NCBI GenBank assembly: GCA_033856275.1
Contig: JAWVFJ010000016.1
Location: 1-64,000 of the forward strand
Reading direction: 5' to 3'
Length of the DNA stretch: 64,000 nt
Source of the DNA: VRUE01 sp033856275
GTDB lineage: Bacteria; Actinomycetota; Thermoleophilia; Solirubrobacterales; 70-9
Every line of letters starts with the position of its first letter. The stretch's first letter is position 1. Under the pieces are notes generated by a model that was given only the letters and a program-made list of their open reading frames with translations, had not been told where the DNA came from and did no database searches. The position numbers and the translations under genes were made by a program. This document shows positions 61,006 through 64,000 of this stretch, one piece after another.

Positions 61006-61769
61006 GGCGGCTCGAACCGGCGGCGATCGGCGGCGTGATGAGCCGCGAGCTGGCCAACTTCCGCACCTACTGGAAGGGCACGACCTTCTCCAGCGTGCTC
61101 GAACCGATCGTCTACCTGCTCGCCTTCGGCCTCGGGCTGAGCGCCACGCTCGTCGACGAAGTCAACGGCGTCCCCTACATCGAGTTCGTCGGCACCGGCA
61201 TGGTGGCGACGGCGGTGATCTTCTCCAGCGCCCTGCCGGCGATGTTCGGTACCTTCGTCAAGCACCGCTTCCAGAACACCTACGACGCGATCCTCGCCGC
61301 GCCGGTCGACGTCGAGGAGCTGGTCAGCGCCGAGATGCTCTGGATCGGCATCCGCTCCGGCACTTACGGCTGCGTCCCGCTGCTGGTCACGATCGGATTC
61401 GGCCTCGACCCGGCCTGGGGCATGCTGCTGGTGCCGCTCTTCTGCTTCGTCACCGCGCTCGGCTTCGCCGGTTTCGGCGTGGCGATGGCGGCGACCGTGG
61501 CCAAGATCGACCAGTTCAACTACGTCACCGCGCTCTGCATCACGCCGCTCTTCCTCGTCGCCGGCACCTTCTTCCCGATCGATGGCCTGCCCCAGGGCGT
61601 GCAGGTCGTGGCGCAGCTCAACCCGCTGCACCAGCTGGTCGAACTCGTCCGCGGCGGCGCCTTCGGCTTCGAGGCGGTCGACCTAGCCCGCTTCGCCTTC
61701 CTCGTCGGTTTCGCTCTGCTCACCTGGCGCGTAGCGATCAACCGCATGCAGGCGCGCCTGATCGACTGA
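61002..61769 (+). CDS. ABC-2 type permease (NodJ-like)
   Basis: 255 residues, six membrane helices, starting at a GTG that overlaps the ATPase stop. MSRELANFRTYWKGTTFSSV and FLVAGTFFPIDGLPQGVQVV match NodJ/DrrB-type permeases. With the preceding gene it forms an exporter. It runs convergent to the SRP RNA gene, with a bidirectional hairpin between. Confidence 0.9.
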   Translation: MRRLEPAAIGGVMSRELANFRTYWKGTTFSSVLEPIVYLLAFGLGLSATLVDEVNGVPYIEFVGTGMVATAVIFSSALPAMFGTFVKHRFQNTYDAILAAPVDVEELVSAEMLWIGIRSGTYGCVPLLVTIGFGLDPAWGMLLVPLFCFVTALGFAGFGVAMAATVAKIDQFNYVTALCITPLFLVAGTFFPIDGLPQGVQVVAQLNPLHQLVELVRGGAFGFEAVDLARFAFLVGFALLTWRVAINRMQARLID

Positions 61770-61779
61770 GCGCGCAGGC

Positions 61780-61824
61780 TGACTTCGCCTTTTGTCCCGG
61801 ATAGCGAGACAAAAGGCGAAGTCA
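61780..61824. terminator. TTTTGTCCC-type hairpin, likely bidirectional terminator
   Basis: 17-base perfect arms (TGACTTCGCCTTTTGTC / GACAAAAGGCGAAGTCA) with loop CCGGATAGCGA. It separates the ABC permease (plus) from the SRP RNA 3' end (minus), so it could stop both. There is no T-run after the stem, although short AT stretches follow. Confidence 0.75.
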
Positions 61825-61837
61825 CCAGGAAGAAAAT

Positions 61838-62110
61838 GGACCGTGCGCCCCGTCCTCCGAGACGAAGTCACCGGGCGTGTCCGTCGCGGTTGGCTCGAGC
61901 CGGGCTCGCCTGCGGCACCCGCGGCTTCCGCTTAAGGCTGCTTCCTTCCGGACCTGACCTGGTTCGCGTGCCTACGTCGCGCAGGACCCGGCCGTCAACG
62001 CCGCCCGCGGCGCACTGACCCCGACGGCCAGCCCCTCGGAACGGGATTCGGCCCCGCTAGAGCGGATTGCGGGTTACAGGGCACCGCTGATTCCCCGCCT
62101 AGCACGGTCC
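61838..62110 (-). ncRNA. ffs: Signal recognition particle RNA, large form with Alu domain
   Basis: On the minus strand the S domain loop reads AGGTCAGGTCCGGAAGGAAG and CAGCC, the universal SRP motif (about 61935-61962). The 5' part has GTGCTAGGCGGGGAATCAGC and CGGTGCCCTGTAACCCGCAA, closely matching the Alu domain of the B. subtilis scRNA. The termini pair: GGACCGTGC at 62110-62102 with GCACGGTCC at 61846-61838. Length is 273 bases, against 271 in B. subtilis. Inner stem GCCGGG/CCCGGC closes the S domain (61992, 61899). It targets secretory ribosomes with Ffh. Confidence 0.95.
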
Positions 62111-62140
62111 GCGACCATCGTATCCGGCCACGGCGTCCGG

Positions 62141-62185
62141 TGAGTTCGCACTTAATCGCGCATAGGGCGAATAAGTGCGAACTCA
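62141..62185. repeat. CTTA/TAAG-type hairpin upstream of the SRP RNA
   Basis: 14-base perfect arms TGAGTTCGCACTTA (62141-62154) and TAAGTGCGAACTCA (62172-62185), with an inner TCGC/GGCGA and a GCATAG apical loop. It lies downstream of the secreted-protein gene and about 30 bases upstream of the SRP RNA 5' end, both on minus. Confidence 0.85.
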
Positions 62186-62192
62186 GCCGATT

Positions 62193-63269
62193 TCAGCGGC
62201 GGATCAGGCGGCGGTTCTTGACCACCGTCGCCGTCACTTTGCCGGCGCGGACTTTCTGGCGGACCAGTAGGCGCTTGCGCTTCGCCATCTGCTTACGGGC
62301 CTTCGGCTTGACCTTCAGCACGACCAGTCGCGACTTGCCGCTGCGCAGGTGGACCGTGCGCTTGCCGGTCGCCGGGCGGTTCTTGCGCAGCAGCCCCTGC
62401 GCCGTGGTCCGGCAAGCGTGGCCGATCTTGCGCGGGCAGTTGACCCGCACGAAGAGACGCCTGCCGTTGAGGACCGCCGTGCCAGGGGTCGCCTGGCGCA
62501 GCAGGTCCTCAAGCCGCTGCTCGTTCAGCGCGCCCCCACCATTGCCTTTGCCGCCTTTGCCTTTGCCGCTCGTGCCGTCGGACGCCGCGAGCACGACGTT
62601 GTCGTAATCGGCGCTACCGGTAACCAGAGCGCTGGTGCCAGTCGTGTAGCTGCTCATGATCTGGATCCGGTAGTCATGCCCGGAGGTGAGGCTTTCGGGG
62701 TCGATCGAGCCGCGCGACACGTTGGTCCAGGAGTGAGCGCCGGCGAGCGTCGTCGCAGGGATCAGCGTCAGTGCCTCTCCCCCGTCGCTGGCATCGATCA
62801 GGCGCACCGTGTACTCGGCCGAGTTGCCCTCTACCGCGAGCAGTTTGTCGACACTGGCCCTGCGGTCGAGGGCGAAGCTGACCGCGGTCGCTTTTCCTCC
62901 GCCGGTGCCCGCGTAGGTGAACGGTGGGCTTTCCCAGGTCCCAGTTGTGGTACCACCGACCGCGGTCGCACCGACCGCGCCGGTGTAGGCGGAGCGGACG
63001 AAGCCACCGCCGTCAGCGCCCCCTGCTCCCTGATAGCTGTTTTCGACGCTGGCGCAAAGGAGCGGCGCCAAGCAGTTGCCCTCTGTAGCCGACGAGGAGG
63101 TCCAACCGGCGGGACCACCACTGAATCCACGCGCGGCTCCGCCTGGCGGGTATTGGTTGGTCGCAGCACTTGTGGTCGCCGGAAGGACCAGCGAGAGCAT
63201 CGCCAGGAAGGCGACAAAGGCAGCGGCGTTGCGGCGGGACGGTGAAAGGCGGGACGGTGAAAAAACCAT
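62193..63269 (-). CDS. Secreted hypothetical protein with basic C-terminal domain
   Basis: 358 residues with a Sec signal peptide (NAAAFVAFLAMLSLVLPAT, cleavage near TSA-ATN). The middle (about 40-225) is Gly/Ser/Thr-rich and beta-like (NSAEYTVRLIDASDGGE, HDYRIQIMSSY). A short Gly/Lys linker leads to a strongly basic C-terminal domain (about 275-358; KRTVHLRSGKSRLVVLKV, RKRLLVRQKVRAGKVTATVV) with two Cys. This tail is of the kind found in many secreted proteins of Thermoleophilia. Function unknown. Confidence 0.75.
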   Translation of the reverse strand: MVFSPSRLSPSRRNAAAFVAFLAMLSLVLPATTSAATNQYPPGGAARGFSGGPAGWTSSSATEGNCLAPLLCASVENSYQGAGGADGGGFVRSAYTGAVGATAVGGTTTGTWESPPFTYAGTGGGKATAVSFALDRRASVDKLLAVEGNSAEYTVRLIDASDGGEALTLIPATTLAGAHSWTNVSRGSIDPESLTSGHDYRIQIMSSYTTGTSALVTGSADYDNVVLAASDGTSGKGKGGKGNGGGALNEQRLEDLLRQATPGTAVLNGRRLFVRVNCPRKIGHACRTTAQGLLRKNRPATGKRTVHLRSGKSRLVVLKVKPKARKQMAKRKRLLVRQKVRAGKVTATVVKNRRLIRR

Positions 63270-63377
63270 CGGAATTCCTCTTTCGTTCTGTTGCGCCTAA
63301 CAGGCGCTTACCGAATTCTTGGTACCCAGCACAATCTCCGCCGGTCCGCCTGTGGACGAACGTAGGATCGGCGCCAC

Positions 63378-64000
63378 GTGATCGACGTCGACACCTCTTC
63401 TTTCTTCGCGATCGTCCTCGTCGCGGCGATCGCCGCGACCCTCGTCGCGATCGCGCCGAAGGGGATGGCGCCCCCCGTCGTGGTTCTGGAGCTGCTCCTG
63501 GGGATCCTGATCGGGCCGCAGGTGCTCGACCTCGCCCAACCCTCCGATTTCATCGAATTCTTCTCCAACCTCGGGCTCGGCATGCTCTTCTACTTCGCCG
63601 GCTACGAGATCGACTTCGAACGGATCAAGGGGGCGCCACTGAAGCTGGGCGCACTCGGCTGGGCCCTCTCGGTGGCTCTGGCCTACGGCATCGGCGGCAT
63701 CCTCGCGGCTGCCGGCATCGTCGTCTCCTTCCTCTACACGGGCTCGGCATTGGCGACGACCGCGATCGGAACGCTGATCCCGATCCTCAAGGACAACGGT
63801 GGCTTGAAGACGCGCTTTGGCACCTACCTGCTGGCGGCCGGTGGCGCCGGCGAGTTCGGCCCGATCCTGCTCGTCACGCTCGTCCTCACCACCGCCAGCC
63901 CCCTCCACGAGGCGGCGATCCTGGTCGCCTTCGTGGTGCTGGCGCTGGGCGTCGCGCTGGCCTCGGTGCGCCTCGCCTGGCGCGGCTGGCCGGCCTTCGA
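63378..64000 (+). CDS. CPA2-family cation/proton antiporter, N-terminal part (cut by window edge)
   Basis: 207 codons visible from GTG at 63378. Six to seven membrane helices of the KefB/NapA type are seen: VVVLELLLGILIGPQVL, GLGMLFYFAGYEIDF, STATTAIG-like LATTAIGTLIPIL, and LAAGGAGEFGPILLVTLVL, where the acidic residue lies in the ion path. It exchanges K+ or Na+ for protons. The remainder, and any RCK domain, lies beyond the right edge. Confidence 0.87.
   Translation, partial: MIDVDTSSFFAIVLVAAIAATLVAIAPKGMAPPVVVLELLLGILIGPQVLDLAQPSDFIEFFSNLGLGMLFYFAGYEIDFERIKGAPLKLGALGWALSVALAYGIGGILAAAGIVVSFLYTGSALATTAIGTLIPILKDNGGLKTRFGTYLLAAGGAGEFGPILLVTLVLTTASPLHEAAILVAFVVLALGVALASVRLAWRGWPAF

Overview
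The window is high-GC chromosomal DNA. The gene content points to an actinobacterium, most likely of the class Thermoleophilia (Solirubrobacterales or Gaiellales type). This is an inference from several things together: MMPL, PucR, LCP and NodI/NodJ-type proteins, many GTG/TTG starts, and a secreted protein with a basic C-terminal domain that I associate with that group. Both ends cut a gene (metG at the left, a CPA2 antiporter at the right). I see no integrase, insertion sequence, CRISPR array, rRNA or convincing tRNA. No stretch above about 300 bases lacks a gene or a structured element.

Region by region. 1-2.2 kb (minus strand): metG, rsmI and a ROK glucokinase. 2.2-13.2 kb: LCP cell-wall ligase, glyS, VOC and winged-helix proteins, an FKBP lipoprotein, an acyl-CoA ligase, an R2lox-like oxidase fused to an SCP2 domain, and an amidase. 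13.2-18.3 kb: a TetR-MMPL module and a GT39-like membrane glycosyltransferase. 18.3-24.9 kb: lon, hsp20, fatty-acid hydroxylase, PucR regulator, acyl desaturase, and an AT-hook/winged-helix DNA-binding protein. 24.9-35.5 kb: mdh, icd, AidB-type acyl-CoA dehydrogenase, two peptidases, and a succinate dehydrogenase operon whose third subunit is a CCG-domain protein (type-E-like) in place of a cytochrome b. 36-41 kb: NhaP antiporter, asd, lysC and a GAF/HD-GYP protein. 41-46.9 kb: a PadR-MMPL operon with a clear palindromic operator, an isolated 19-residue peptide gene, and a divergent cluster of three zinc-ribbon proteins, one of them an apparently inactive phosphoesterase. 46.9-51 kb: pstSCAB. 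51-56 kb: a degenerate MerR/GGDEF pair, then recR-ybaB-dnaX. 56-64 kb: membrane glycosyltransferase, a frameshifted small gene, acetolactate decarboxylase, a CASTOR/POLLUX-like channel, a NodI/NodJ-type ABC exporter, a large (Bacillus-type, Alu-domain) SRP RNA, a secreted protein and an antiporter.

The least explained layer lies between the genes. Long, often perfect hairpins recur in intergenic gaps and fall into related groups. One is a nested two-stem element present twice (13.2 and 29.2 kb): its inner part is conserved, while the outer stem has a different sequence in each copy but is perfectly paired in both. A second group has a shared TTTTGTCCC-type core (40.9, 52.9, 61.8 kb, with a half copy at 35.95 kb). 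A third has a CTTA...TAAG apical part (55.8, 58.6, 62.1 kb). Some members lie between convergent genes, as terminators would, but others lie between divergent genes, where a terminator role alone does not explain them.
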